From positions 1 through 42,225 of the forward strand of contig DKUU01000002.1 in assembly GCA_002490835.1 (NCBI GenBank): a DNA stretch of 42,225 nucleotides. Direction: 5' to 3'. The notes under the pieces were generated by a model, which saw only the letters and a list, made by a program, of their open reading frames with translations, had not been told where the DNA came from and did no database searches. Each line of letters begins with the position of its first letter. Position 1 is the stretch's first letter. Shown piece after piece: positions 16,586 to 25,325 of the stretch. The translations under genes were made by a program, and so were the position numbers. Source of the DNA: Lachnospiraceae bacterium UBA7196. GTDB lineage: Bacteria; Bacillota; Clostridia; Lachnospirales; Lachnospiraceae.

Positions 16586-17695
16586 CTACAGATAAGTCAG
16601 TTTTGCGGGACATGAAACCAACAGCCCCTGCATACCGCGGCAGAGTGTGTTCCAATTGCCGTGCCCCAGACCGGCGGTATTGCCCAGCCAGTATCGGTAT
16701 GTGCCTTCCGTGGTGACGAGCGTGATCTGATAACAGCGAAACAGTGGCAGTTTTCTCGCGGGCGGGTTCATGGTGACTTGCTTAATGCGGTTTGCGCTGT
16801 ACATGGTGCGGTCAATCTGCAGCATATTGCCGATGAAGGCAATCTTTTGCGGGCAGGAAGACTTAAGCAGGGCGTTGACGGTCAGGGCCCAAAGCGTGCG
16901 GCCAAGCAGGAAAAAACTGCCAAGAGCGAGCGCAATGGAACTGTAGCCGACAAACTTTAAGAGTATGGAGGCGCTATCATACTGCGGCGGGATAAACAAC
17001 ATGCGGTAGAAAAGATAGGTGGAGAGGGTAAAGACCGTCAGGCAGATTATACAGAGGGCGCCCAGACGGCGCGACAGGCAGCTCCACAGATGTTGGGGAT
17101 CGATTTGAATCTCCATCTCATTTTGAAACGCGTTCATCATAATCTCCGTCTTGTCATCCTCAGCGAGATGTTCCGTGCGGCTTACCCGCGTGAGAAGCTG
17201 CGTCACTTGTTCCAGATCCTTTTCGCTGTATTCGTAGAGTCGGTATTTGACTTCTTTCCCACTGTCATTTTGAAAAATCAGATAACGCCTGCGGAAGACC
17301 CAGCCGATTATATGATAGCCGACAAAGGATTCCACGGTCTTTTGACGGATAAAAGCCGTCAGGGGAAGGCAGTCTGTGTGGCGCAGACGGCGGATAATCA
17401 CGGTATCGCCGGACAGGGTGACGCGCGTGCGGCGTAGAAAACAGCGAACGATGGTAACGATCAGGGCAGTTACCATGACGTTTGGCCATGCAAAGAGAAG
17501 CTGTAAAAAGCGCGCGAGCGCGAGAAAGAAGAAAGATCCGCCCAGAATACGAAAGAGCGGCCCGATGAGGAAGAGATTCAAAACGTAGAACAGGACGCAG
17601 AGCAAAAAGCCCCAGATCAAAGTATGGATGATGATAAATTCAAGGCACATAAGGGGGCTGCCTGTAACGCTGTGGTTGTCTTTTGGGGTATTCAT
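16586..17695 (-). CDS. Four-helix membrane protein with PH-like segments, unknown function
   Basis: A 369-residue protein. The start at 17695 (MNTPKDNH) is chosen for the GGGAG site just upstream; a longer reading to 17953 would cover the promoter region of the divergent gene. Two hydrophobic pairs (LEFIIIHTLIWGFLLCVLFYVL with FFFLALARFLQLLF; later LGALCIICLTVFTLSTYLFY with SSIALALGSFFLLG) separate two soluble parts. Each soluble part has a strand pattern like bacterial PH domains (RVTLSGDTVIIRRLRHTDC; CYQITLVTTEGTYRYWLG). No family recognised with confidence. Confidence 0.55.
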   Translation of the reverse strand: MNTPKDNHSVTGSPLMCLEFIIIHTLIWGFLLCVLFYVLNLFLIGPLFRILGGSFFFLALARFLQLLFAWPNVMVTALIVTIVRCFLRRTRVTLSGDTVIIRRLRHTDCLPLTAFIRQKTVESFVGYHIIGWVFRRRYLIFQNDSGKEVKYRLYEYSEKDLEQVTQLLTRVSRTEHLAEDDKTEIMMNAFQNEMEIQIDPQHLWSCLSRRLGALCIICLTVFTLSTYLFYRMLFIPPQYDSASILLKFVGYSSIALALGSFFLLGRTLWALTVNALLKSSCPQKIAFIGNMLQIDRTMYSANRIKQVTMNPPARKLPLFRCYQITLVTTEGTYRYWLGNTAGLGHGNWNTLCRGMQGLLVSCPAKLTYL

Positions 17696-17840
17696 CGCAT
17701 ATCTCCCTTCACCGGTGGCATATTGCATTCGGTTTAGCTGTAAACAGTATATCTTATGCGGGTTTGAATTGCAATCGGCGGGGGAGTGTGTTACGCTATC
17801 ATATGGATGTATGGAGAGATGTGCCGGGAATGGAGGCACA

Positions 17841-18341
17841 ATGATAAAAGAACTACTGTTATTTATGGAAGAAGGCTGGATTTTCGCTGTTTTAGGCTTG
17901 CTGCTTTTGGCGTCTCTTTTGGCGGCGGCATGGCACGATCTGACGTATCGCACGGTACGGATCTATAATTGGGACGGGGTAAAATACCGGTTTCTAGGCA
18001 GGGAACGGCTGCGAAGAGGAAACGACTTCTATGTCGTTGCGATGCGTGAGCGGATGGGGGATGTTTCCCATACTACGCGTTATCTCATCCTTGTTTCTGA
18101 GAGATTTGTGAAGCGGCACCGCTATGGAAATCTCCTGCTGCGGGCGGGGGCGGTCGAGGCGTGGCTGCCGATCGAGGAGCGCATGCGGGCTGATGTGCTG
18201 TATGCGCATCAGCGGGGTTGGCAGTGTGAGAAGAATTTCCAGCCGCTCACAGCAGAGGCTGTTTTGCGGGGAAATTCTATGTCTCACACAGGAGAATGCC
18301 TGAAAGACAGCATTCTCCGCAGTGATTTGAGATTAAGGTGA
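17841..18341 (+). CDS. Small membrane-anchored protein, unknown function
   Basis: A 166-residue protein with GGAGG six bases before ATG 17841. Residues 12-31 (WIFAVLGLLLLASLLAAAW) form one membrane segment. The soluble part is basic and strand-rich (RTVRIYNWDGVKYRFLGRERLRRGNDFYVV; TRYLILVSERFVKRHR). It starts divergently from the membrane protein at 17695 and is followed after 15 bases by the glycosyltransferase, so it may share that transcript. No family recognised. Confidence 0.5.
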   Translation: MIKELLLFMEEGWIFAVLGLLLLASLLAAAWHDLTYRTVRIYNWDGVKYRFLGRERLRRGNDFYVVAMRERMGDVSHTTRYLILVSERFVKRHRYGNLLLRAGAVEAWLPIEERMRADVLYAHQRGWQCEKNFQPLTAEAVLRGNSMSHTGECLKDSILRSDLRLR

Positions 18342-18356
18342 GAAAGGAAAGTGCGA

Positions 18357-19376
18357 ATGGTCACAATCAGTCTGTGCATGATCGTGAAAAATGAAGAGCG
18401 CATTCTTGCAAGATGTCTGGACAGCCTTCGAGGGCTTGCGGATGAGATTGTCATCGTGGATACGGGCTCGACGGATGAGACGAAGCGAATCGCGGCAAAG
18501 TACACGGACCAGATTTATGATTTCGCTTGGACGGGCAGTTTTTCCGACGCCAGAAATTTTGCGTTTTCTAAAGCGAAGATGGATTATATCTATTCGGCGG
18601 ACGCGGACGAGGTGCTGGATGAGGAAAACAGGGCCGCTTTCCTGCGGATGAAGGAGGTACTGCTCCCAGAGATTGAGATTGTGCAGATGTATTATGTAAA
18701 CCAACTAGCCAACGGTACAATCTACAATTTTGACAAGGAATTGCGTCCCAAGCTTTTTAAGCGAAACCGCAGCTTTCGGTGGCAGGGAGCGATACACGAA
18801 CAGATAGGAATCACACCTGTTATTTATGATAGTGAGATCTGTATTCAGCATCTGCCGGAGGAGAACCACAAGGACAGGGATCTGGCGGCTTTTGCGCGGT
18901 TGGTGGAGGCGGGGGAGCCTTTGGATAAAAGGCTTCACAATATTTACGCGAAGGAACTCTTTATTTCCGGAGAGGCCAAGGATTTCCTGAGCGCCAGAAC
19001 TTTCTTTCAGCAGTCCTGCAGGGATGAGAAGCGGGGCGAAGACGAGCTGATGGAGGCGGCCTGCGTGGCGGCGCGGGCGGCAAGACTGGCCGGAGATACG
19101 GCGGATTTCTTCAAGTACGCGATGAAGGCGGTGGCAGCGGAAGGGTGCGCGGAAATTTGCTGTGAGCTGGGTGCTTTTTATATGGAGCGGGAAGACTATG
19201 ACGAGGCGATCGTCTGGCTGTACAATGCGGCTTACGAGACGGAGAGTATTTTAGATATCCGCAGCGGCGGAGAGCTTCCCCTGCGGGGGCTGGCCAAATG
19301 TTATCAGGCGCTCGGCAATGAGGAGCAGGCGGCGGCGTACACGAAATTGGCGGCAGAGTCATTGAATGAGGAGTGA
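18357..19376 (+). CDS. Family 2 glycosyltransferase with C-terminal TPR-like repeats
   Basis: A 339-residue cytoplasmic protein. ATG 18357 has AAAGGA at the right distance; the GTG at 18351 is too close. The GT-A fold start ISLCMIVKNEERILARCLDSL is followed by EIVIVDTGSTDET and the metal-binding SADADEVL (DxD). The middle FKRNRSFRWQGAIHEQI is typical of the SunS/TPR-type GT2 group. The last 130 residues are helical pairs with TPR character (ELGAFYMEREDYDEAIVWLYNAA; LAKCYQALGNEEQAAAYTKLA). The acceptor is unknown; it may glycosylate a peptide, protein or surface polymer. hisC follows after six bases. Confidence 0.85.
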   Translation: MVTISLCMIVKNEERILARCLDSLRGLADEIVIVDTGSTDETKRIAAKYTDQIYDFAWTGSFSDARNFAFSKAKMDYIYSADADEVLDEENRAAFLRMKEVLLPEIEIVQMYYVNQLANGTIYNFDKELRPKLFKRNRSFRWQGAIHEQIGITPVIYDSEICIQHLPEENHKDRDLAAFARLVEAGEPLDKRLHNIYAKELFISGEAKDFLSARTFFQQSCRDEKRGEDELMEAACVAARAARLAGDTADFFKYAMKAVAAEGCAEICCELGAFYMEREDYDEAIVWLYNAAYETESILDIRSGGELPLRGLAKCYQALGNEEQAAAYTKLAAESLNEE

Positions 19377-19382
19377 GCGATT

Positions 19383-20438
19383 ATGAAGTGGGAAGAGAAT
19401 GTGCGCAGGGTGACACCTTATACACCCGGCGAACAGCCCAAACAGACGAATATTATTAAATTAAATACTAATGAAAATCCTTATCCGCCTGCGCCGGGCG
19501 TGGCGGAAGCGGCGGCAGCAATGGATGTGGAGAAACTTAGGCTGTATCCAGCGTTTCCGGAACAGACGGCGTTGGCCAGGCTGCTGGCGGAACGCTATCA
19601 CATCGGGACGGATCAGCTTTTTATCGGCGTTGGCTCGGACGATGTGCTGTCGATGGCGTTTTTGACTTTCTTTGATTCGAATAAGCCCATCTTTTTTCCG
19701 GATATCACCTATTCCTTTTATGATGTATGGGCGGATGTGTACAGGATCCCGTACGAGAGGAAGGCACTGAATGAAGCTTTTCAGATCCGGCCGGAAGATT
19801 ACAAACAGCCCAACGGTGGCGTGATTTTTCCGAATCCCAACGCGCCGACGGGCGTGCGGATGCCCTTAGAACAGGTGGAGGAAATCGTGGCGGCGAACCG
19901 TGATGTGGTAGTGATCGTGGACGAGGCGTACATCGACTTTGGCGGCACGAGCGCCCTGCCCCTCATTGACAAATACGACAACCTGTTGGTGGTGCAGACC
20001 TTTTCCAAGTCCAGAAATCTGGCGGGGATGCGCATTGGGTTTGCATGCGGACAGCCGAAACTGATCCGCTATCTGAACGATGTGAAGTATTCCGTCAATT
20101 CCTACACCATGAACACGGCGGCGCTGGAGCTTGGCAGGGCGGCGGTACAGGATGAGGCGTATTTTGAAGCGTGTTGTAAAAAGATCGTGGCGACGAGGGA
20201 GGCGGCGGAGGAGAGGCTTTCCGCGCTGGGCTTCGTCTTCCCGAAATCCTGTACCAACTTTATCTTTGCTTCGCACAAAACCGTGCCTGCGCGGGAGATT
20301 TTCGAGAAGCTGAAGGAAAATGACATCTATGTCAGATGGTGGGATAAAGAAAGAATCAACAACTATCTTCGGATCACTATCGGAACGGACGAGCAGATGG
20401 AAGCGCTATATCGGGCGCTGGATCAAATCTGTGGATAA
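19383..20438 (+). CDS. hisC: Histidinol-phosphate aminotransferase
   Basis: A 351-residue class I/II PLP aminotransferase that converts imidazole-acetol phosphate to L-histidinol phosphate; many members also act on aromatic amino acid precursors. Seen: IIKLNTNENPYPPAPGV, then LFIGVGSDDVLSMAF, the VIFPNPNAPTGVRMPL segment, IVDEAYIDFGG (PLP-binding Asp and Tyr), and FSKSRNLAGMRIGFA, which holds the Schiff-base Lys. Length is normal. It stands alone, without other his genes, six bases after a glycosyltransferase, so its physiological substrate is not certain. Confidence 0.9.
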   Translation: MKWEENVRRVTPYTPGEQPKQTNIIKLNTNENPYPPAPGVAEAAAAMDVEKLRLYPAFPEQTALARLLAERYHIGTDQLFIGVGSDDVLSMAFLTFFDSNKPIFFPDITYSFYDVWADVYRIPYERKALNEAFQIRPEDYKQPNGGVIFPNPNAPTGVRMPLEQVEEIVAANRDVVVIVDEAYIDFGGTSALPLIDKYDNLLVVQTFSKSRNLAGMRIGFACGQPKLIRYLNDVKYSVNSYTMNTAALELGRAAVQDEAYFEACCKKIVATREAAEERLSALGFVFPKSCTNFIFASHKTVPAREIFEKLKENDIYVRWWDKERINNYLRITIGTDEQMEALYRALDQICG

Positions 20439-20495
20439 AGGACAGGCATGGCGGCATCTTTTGAAAGATTAAGCGGTATAAAGTGTTTTTCGTAC

Positions 20496-20512
20496 GTATA
20501 TGATACATATAC
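20496..20512. promoter_or_regulatory. 17-bp palindrome, possible operator
   Basis: GTATATG (20496-20502), loop ATA, CATATAC (20506-20512) form a perfect short inverted repeat in the 176-base gap between hisC and the small-multidrug-export-family gene. It has no T-tract. Its size suits a dimeric repressor site, but the AT-rich setting makes chance likely. Confidence 0.3.
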
Positions 20513-20614
20513 ATATAACATGAGAAAGAAAATCCGTCGAAAACCCTGAAAAATGGGATGATTTTATAAATTAAACTTAAATTTAATAAAAACAAGCGGA
20601 GGAATAGGATAAAC

Positions 20615-21115
20615 ATGGAAAGTTTAGCGGTGGCGTTTGCCAATACATTAGGGAAATATGTAAGCAAGGAGATCGTGGTCTTTATCATCTCCATGATACC
20701 GATTCTGGAGCTGCGGGGCGGGCTGATTGTGTCAAGTCTTTTAAAAGTACCGATTTTGCAGGCGATTCCAATCTGTATCGTGGGCAATATCATTCCCATC
20801 CCTTTTATCCTGCTGTTTATCAAGCAGGTGTTCAAATGGATGAAAAAGATTAAACTTTTCCGCGGCCTCATTGAGCGGCTGGAAAAACGCGCCATGAGCA
20901 AGAGCGACAATATCAAGCGTTATGAATTTTGGGGGCTGGCGCTGTTTGTGGGGATTCCCCTTCCCGGCACGGGAGCGTGGACGGGTTCCCTGATTGCTGC
21001 GCTGCTGGACATAGACTTTAAGAAGGCGATTCTTGCGGAGCTTCTGGGCATTGCGATCGCAACGATCATCATGTCCTTCTTATCCTATGGGCTTCTGGGC
21101 GCGCTGGTAGGGTAA
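20615..21115 (+). CDS. Small multidrug export family membrane protein
   Basis: A 166-residue membrane protein with GGAGGA upstream of ATG 20615. The motif PILELRGGLIVSSLL near residue 28, then ICIVGNIIPIPFILLFI, and FWGLALFVGIPLPGTGAWTG are diagnostic of the family named putative small multidrug export protein (COG2426). It shows four or five hydrophobic segments, two of them possibly re-entrant because of the Pro/Gly motifs. Evidence for drug export in this family is thin, so the name should not be read as a function. The GH20 gene starts seven bases after its stop. Confidence 0.82.
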   Translation: MESLAVAFANTLGKYVSKEIVVFIISMIPILELRGGLIVSSLLKVPILQAIPICIVGNIIPIPFILLFIKQVFKWMKKIKLFRGLIERLEKRAMSKSDNIKRYEFWGLALFVGIPLPGTGAWTGSLIAALLDIDFKKAILAELLGIAIATIIMSFLSYGLLGALVG

Positions 21116-21122
21116 ATTACGG

Positions 21123-24100
21123 ATGAAGGAATTAGAAAACAGGAAAATATATATGCTCGCGGTGGCGGCGCTCGTGGTGCTTCTGGCGGCGGGCGGGCTG
21201 GTTGCTGTTTTGCTGCGGGGTCACTTGTCTGCGGATCATAATCCGAATCTGGCTCTGAAAAAGGGCGTAAAGGCAACTTGCGACAGTGTGGAGCAGGAGT
21301 CTCTGTCTGCGCAGATGGCAATCGACGGCAACGACGGGGACAGGGCTTCCCGCTGGTCGAGCGAAAATAACAGGGAGGATGCCTCTCACTTTATCAAGCT
21401 GGAATTTCCCGAAGAAATTTCAGTTTCTTTTGTTATACTCAAATGGGAGCGGGCCAACGTGATCTCCTACGCGCTGGAGGGCTCTGCGGACGGCACAGCC
21501 TTTGAGACGCTGGCTGCTTTTGACACGGCGCCGGAGACGCTTACGCAGGAGATCGTTTTGGATGAACCTGTCAGCCTGCGCTTTCTGCGGCTCTCCACCG
21601 ATGCGGTTTCCAAGGAGGAGGCGGATTTTTCAAACCTTTACCAAAATGTTTCCCTTTACGAGTTTGAGGTCTATGCGGACAAGCCCACGGCTTATAAATT
21701 AAAAACACCTGTTATCGAAAAGATGGTAAAAGGACGGCAGCTTGTAATGCCTGAAACGCCCGACGGATTCCGGGTTACGTTGATCGGCGCGGACTTGGAG
21801 CAGGTGATCGGGGCGGACGGCACGGTCTATGACAATATTCAGGATAAGGATGTGACGGTCGGCTACCGTGTGGAAGACAAGAGCGGCCGGGAGGAGACGA
21901 GAGAGGTCTCCTTTGTGGTAAAGGTGCCCGCGGCAGAGAGCGGATTGTCGGATGAGGAGGGCGCTGCGGTAGGGAGCGGATCATCGGACGGGCAGACTGC
22001 GCCTTCGGAGTCGGAAGGAAGTATACTAAGCGGGATCAGCGGCGTGCTTCCCTCGGTTGCGGAGTGGCGGGCCGGTCAGGGGTACTTTTCGTTGGAAGAA
22101 AAAGCGCGGATCATCGTGGATACGGACAGCCGCCCGCCGAAAAAGGGTGAAAGAAAGGGCGGAGACGGGGAAATGTCGAGCTTGGCAGCGGCGGATATGG
22201 CGGAAAGCGCTGATCAAGCGGCGAAGGAGGATAAGCAGGCGCTCTGGGATATCGCGGCGCTGTTAAATGAGGGCTTGGGAAAGAATTTATATTTTCGCAC
22301 CGAACTGACCATCTGCAAAGGGACGGAGGCTGACCTCAAACCGGGAGATATCTATCTGGGATATACGAAGGAAGAAAACGGTCTTGGTAAAGAAGGATAT
22401 ACCTGCGATATAACTGACAAGTGTGTCATAAAGGCGGAAACGGAGACGGGGGTCCGCTGGGGAACCGTCACCCTGATGCAGCTTTTATTTGCGAATACAG
22501 GAAAAAACGCGCCGCAGGGACAGATTCGGGATTATCCCCTCTATGAGGTGCGAGGCTTCGGCATCGACGTGGCGAGAAAACCGGTATCGCTGGATACGCT
22601 CTATCGGATCATGAAAACAATGTCGTGGTATAAGATGAACGATCTGACGATCCATCTCAATGATAATGAAATTCTTGCCACCAGCGGGCTGACGGATTCG
22701 GCGGAAATGGCAATGACAGCTGACAGCGCGTTTCGGCTGGAATCCGCTCTGGGCAATGAGAAGGCACAACTGTTGACCTCAGAGGAGTACGCCTACACGA
22801 AGGAGGAGTTTGCACAGTTTATCGCCACAGCCAAGACCTACGGCGTGACGGTGGTGCCGGAGATCGATACGCCCGCGCATTCTCTTGCTATCACCAAGCT
22901 TTATCCCGAATATGCCCTGCGTACTTCCAATGAGTCGGTGGATCAGATCGATCTGGCAAATGACAAGGCTGTCACTTTTGTGGAGAAAATCTGGCGGGAA
23001 GCGCTGGACGAGGAAAAAGGCGCTTTTCGGGATGCCGAGATCATTAATATCGGCATGGACGAGTATTATGGCGACGGCGAACAGTACCGACAGTATCTGA
23101 ACAGGATCAACGATCTGGTGCAGGAAAAGGGAAAAACGGTACGCTTGTGGGGGAGTCTCAGCAATATGGGCGGCACGACGAAACCTTCCCCCGAAAATCT
23201 GCAAATGAATATTTGGAGTACAGAGTGGGCTGACCCGATGGAGATGTATGAGGCGGGCTATTCTCTCATCAATATGCAGAACAACCACCTTTACATCATA
23301 CCCGGCGGCGGCTACGACAGGCTAAACGGCAGGGAGCTGTATGAAAATTGGGCGCCCAACCGTTTTTATGATTATAACAGGCGAGAGACCGTCCCTGCTT
23401 ATTCGCCGCAGATGCTGGGAGCCGCCTATATGATCTGGAACGATATGTGCGGCAGGCTGGATGTGGGGATCTGTGAGTACGATATCTACGAGCGGTTTAT
23501 GGAGCCTCTGGGAGTGATAGCTGTGCGGCTTTGGGGGGCGGAAAAACTGGAGACGCGGGCTGACATGATTGAAGTATCGGCTTATGATCTGTTGGAAACG
23601 TGCATGGGGAACAAAGAACTGCAAAGATTTCTGACGGTGGATGAGAACCGTGACGCGCCTTATCAGAGAGACGGGGCAGTTTTTTATTCCTATGTTTACG
23701 ATGAGGCGGTGGCGGCGGAGCCGCCGGGCTATGAGATTCAGATGGATGTAAGGCTGGAGCCGGGGGCAGGGCAGGAGCAGGTCATCGCGGAAGGCGACTG
23801 CGCTTACGGCCGATGGGCTTTCTACGCGGCGGAGCCGGAGACGGGAAAGGTTGGTTTTACGAGAGAAGGGCGGACGTATACCTTTGATTATACGCTGCCG
23901 GCGGGCGAGTTGGTGCGTCTAAGGCTGGTGGGAACTTCGGGCAGAACCACGCTTTATGTGGGTGGAAAAGAAGTGGACAGTCTGGGGAGCGACGAGCCCT
24001 TTGAGGAGCACGCTACGTTTGCGTTCCCCTTGCAGAGAGTGGGCAGGCAGACGGGGCAGTTTGACGGAGAATTGGAGCTGCGGGTGGTGTCGAGCGCAGG

Positions 24101-24149
24101 GGGAGTCGTGAGCGTATGGCATCGTGAAGGTCTGGTTTTGGGAAGGTGA
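21123..24149 (+). CDS. Membrane-anchored GH20 beta-N-acetylhexosaminidase with F5/8-type and LamG-like modules
   Basis: A 1008-residue surface enzyme. An N-terminal signal anchor (LAVAALVVLLAAGGLVAVLL) is followed by a discoidin-like carbohydrate module (about residues 40-185: DGDRASRWSSENN, LEFPEEISVSFVILKWE, LRLSTDAV), a beta domain, and a Ser/Glu-rich linker. Next comes the GH20 small domain (about 310-450) and a TIM barrel from YEVRGFGIDVARKPV (about 470). VVPEIDTPAHS and the catalytic Asp-Glu pair in INIGMDEYYG (about 646-647) fit substrate-assisted hydrolysis of terminal GlcNAc/GalNAc. The last 150 residues (YEIQMDVRLEPG to the end) look LamG-like. Mucin or host-glycan foraging is inferred. 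Confidence 0.88.
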   Translation: MKELENRKIYMLAVAALVVLLAAGGLVAVLLRGHLSADHNPNLALKKGVKATCDSVEQESLSAQMAIDGNDGDRASRWSSENNREDASHFIKLEFPEEISVSFVILKWERANVISYALEGSADGTAFETLAAFDTAPETLTQEIVLDEPVSLRFLRLSTDAVSKEEADFSNLYQNVSLYEFEVYADKPTAYKLKTPVIEKMVKGRQLVMPETPDGFRVTLIGADLEQVIGADGTVYDNIQDKDVTVGYRVEDKSGREETREVSFVVKVPAAESGLSDEEGAAVGSGSSDGQTAPSESEGSILSGISGVLPSVAEWRAGQGYFSLEEKARIIVDTDSRPPKKGERKGGDGEMSSLAAADMAESADQAAKEDKQALWDIAALLNEGLGKNLYFRTELTICKGTEADLKPGDIYLGYTKEENGLGKEGYTCDITDKCVIKAETETGVRWGTVTLMQLLFANTGKNAPQGQIRDYPLYEVRGFGIDVARKPVSLDTLYRIMKTMSWYKMNDLTIHLNDNEILATSGLTDSAEMAMTADSAFRLESALGNEKAQLLTSEEYAYTKEEFAQFIATAKTYGVTVVPEIDTPAHSLAITKLYPEYALRTSNESVDQIDLANDKAVTFVEKIWREALDEEKGAFRDAEIINIGMDEYYGDGEQYRQYLNRINDLVQEKGKTVRLWGSLSNMGGTTKPSPENLQMNIWSTEWADPMEMYEAGYSLINMQNNHLYIIPGGGYDRLNGRELYENWAPNRFYDYNRRETVPAYSPQMLGAAYMIWNDMCGRLDVGICEYDIYERFMEPLGVIAVRLWGAEKLETRADMIEVSAYDLLETCMGNKELQRFLTVDENRDAPYQRDGAVFYSYVYDEAVAAEPPGYEIQMDVRLEPGAGQEQVIAEGDCAYGRWAFYAAEPETGKVGFTREGRTYTFDYTLPAGELVRLRLVGTSGRTTLYVGGKEVDSLGSDEPFEEHATFAFPLQRVGRQTGQFDGELELRVVSSAGGVVSVWHREGLVLGR

Positions 24150-24154
24150 GCTGC

Positions 24155-25099
24155 ATGGAGGCATACACGGATTTTGCGCAGGTTTATGACGAACTGATGG
24201 ACGACACACCCTATGAGGAGTGGTGCGATTTTTTACTGGATGTTTTTCAGCGGTACGGGGTGGATGATGTATCCAAGCGGCAGGAAAACGCAAATAATGA
24301 CATGATTGTCACAAACAAAAATTTTGAAAAGCCTGCGGATGCCGGACAAACGACAACGATGTCTGCTGAGAGTATAGGAGCAGATTTGGATACCATAGAC
24401 GAAAAGTTAAGGCAGGAGCGTAACACCGTCCTTGACCTCGGCTGCGGGACAGGCACGCTGACGGAACTTCTGGCGCGAAGAGGCTATGTCATGATCGGCG
24501 TGGACAATGCGGAAGAGATGCTGCAACTCGCCATAGAAAAACGGGAGCAATCGGGACTTGATATCACTTATGTGTTACAGGACATGCGGGAATTGGAACT
24601 TTACAGCACGGTGGGCGCTGTGGTCAGCGTTTGCGACAGTCTCAATTACCTGCTCGATGAGGAAGATATCGTGCAGACCTTTGAAAGGGTGAATAATTAT
24701 CTGTACCCGCAGGGCATCTTTGTCTTTGATTATAATACGGTCTACAAATATCAGACGGTGATTGGGGACGCTGTCATTGCGGAAAATCGGGAGGATTGCA
24801 GCTTTATCTGGGAAAACTATTATCATGAGGACGAGGAGATCAATGAGTACGATCTGACGGTCTTTGTGGCGGAGGGGCAGGCGCCGCAGCGGTTTCGGCG
24901 GTTTCAGGAGGTGCACTACCAGCGCGGCTACCGCCTTTCGCAGATGCGGGCGCTTTTAGAGCGGGCGGGACTGGAATTTTTGGAAGCGTTGGATGCTGAT
25001 ACCCACGGAGAGGTGAGGCAGGAGAGCGAACGCATCTATGTGGTGGCAAGAAAGGGTGCGGGGACCACGGCGAACCAGACGATTGCGAAACTCCCGTAA
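24155..25099 (+). CDS. Class I SAM-dependent methyltransferase with an N-terminal insertion
   Basis: A 314-residue protein. ATG 24155 has AAGGTGAG just upstream; a GTG at 24146 is the alternative. The start MEAYTDFAQVYDELMDDTPYEEW is typical of this Firmicutes family, and TVLDLGCGTGTLTELLARRG (residues 91-110) is the SAM-binding motif I, with VDNAEEML and VSVCDSLNYLL after it. Between them, about residues 38-88 (rich in N, K, T, S, D) form an insertion that relatives normally lack. The C-terminal half (EVHYQRGYRLSQMRALLERAGL) is standard. Substrate unknown. Confidence 0.8.
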   Translation: MEAYTDFAQVYDELMDDTPYEEWCDFLLDVFQRYGVDDVSKRQENANNDMIVTNKNFEKPADAGQTTTMSAESIGADLDTIDEKLRQERNTVLDLGCGTGTLTELLARRGYVMIGVDNAEEMLQLAIEKREQSGLDITYVLQDMRELELYSTVGAVVSVCDSLNYLLDEEDIVQTFERVNNYLYPQGIFVFDYNTVYKYQTVIGDAVIAENREDCSFIWENYYHEDEEINEYDLTVFVAEGQAPQRFRRFQEVHYQRGYRLSQMRALLERAGLEFLEALDADTHGEVRQESERIYVVARKGAGTTANQTIAKLP

Positions 25100-25110
25100 G
25101 GTTGTTGAAA

Positions 25111-25257
25111 TTGTACAAATAGCATAACCAACACAGACGCGCTTGCGCTCCATTTCGAACGCAGCGGTACTAGGCTCGTGAGTTGCCAAGCAACTCAATA
25201 CCTCGCCAAGTGCCGGCGTTCTACAAGGGTCTGCTTATGGTTATACTATTTGCATAA
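25111..25257. repeat. 147-bp foldback element with near-perfect terminal inverted repeats (MITE-like or structured RNA)
   Basis: The 20-base ends 25111-25130 and 25238-25257 are inverted copies with three mismatches. Inside, further pairs nest in order: CAGAC (25134) with GTCTG (25229), GAACGC (25157) with GCGTTC (25216), GGTA (25166) with TACC (25199), and GAGTTG (25180) with CAACTC (25191) around loop CCAAG. The whole unit can therefore fold into one long interrupted hairpin. It fills the gap between the methyltransferase and hslO and has no gene of its own. A TATACT in its right end could serve as a -10 for hslO. No clear target-site duplication is visible. Confidence 0.6.
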
Positions 25258-25325
25258 TGGTGTCAATGCTGAGAGGAGTTTCGCGATTTTTAAAGAATGA
25301 AGAAGTATGGAAAGGTACAGACGGT

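Noticed and set aside
17696..17953. N-terminal extension of the minus-strand membrane protein
   Set aside because: It crosses the divergent promoter region and the start of the opposite gene, and the start at 17695 has a proper GGGAG site.
24956..25198. Minus-strand 80-codon frame over the end of the methyltransferase and the foldback element
   Set aside because: It combines antisense methyltransferase sequence with the repeat element; treated as an artefact of the repeat.
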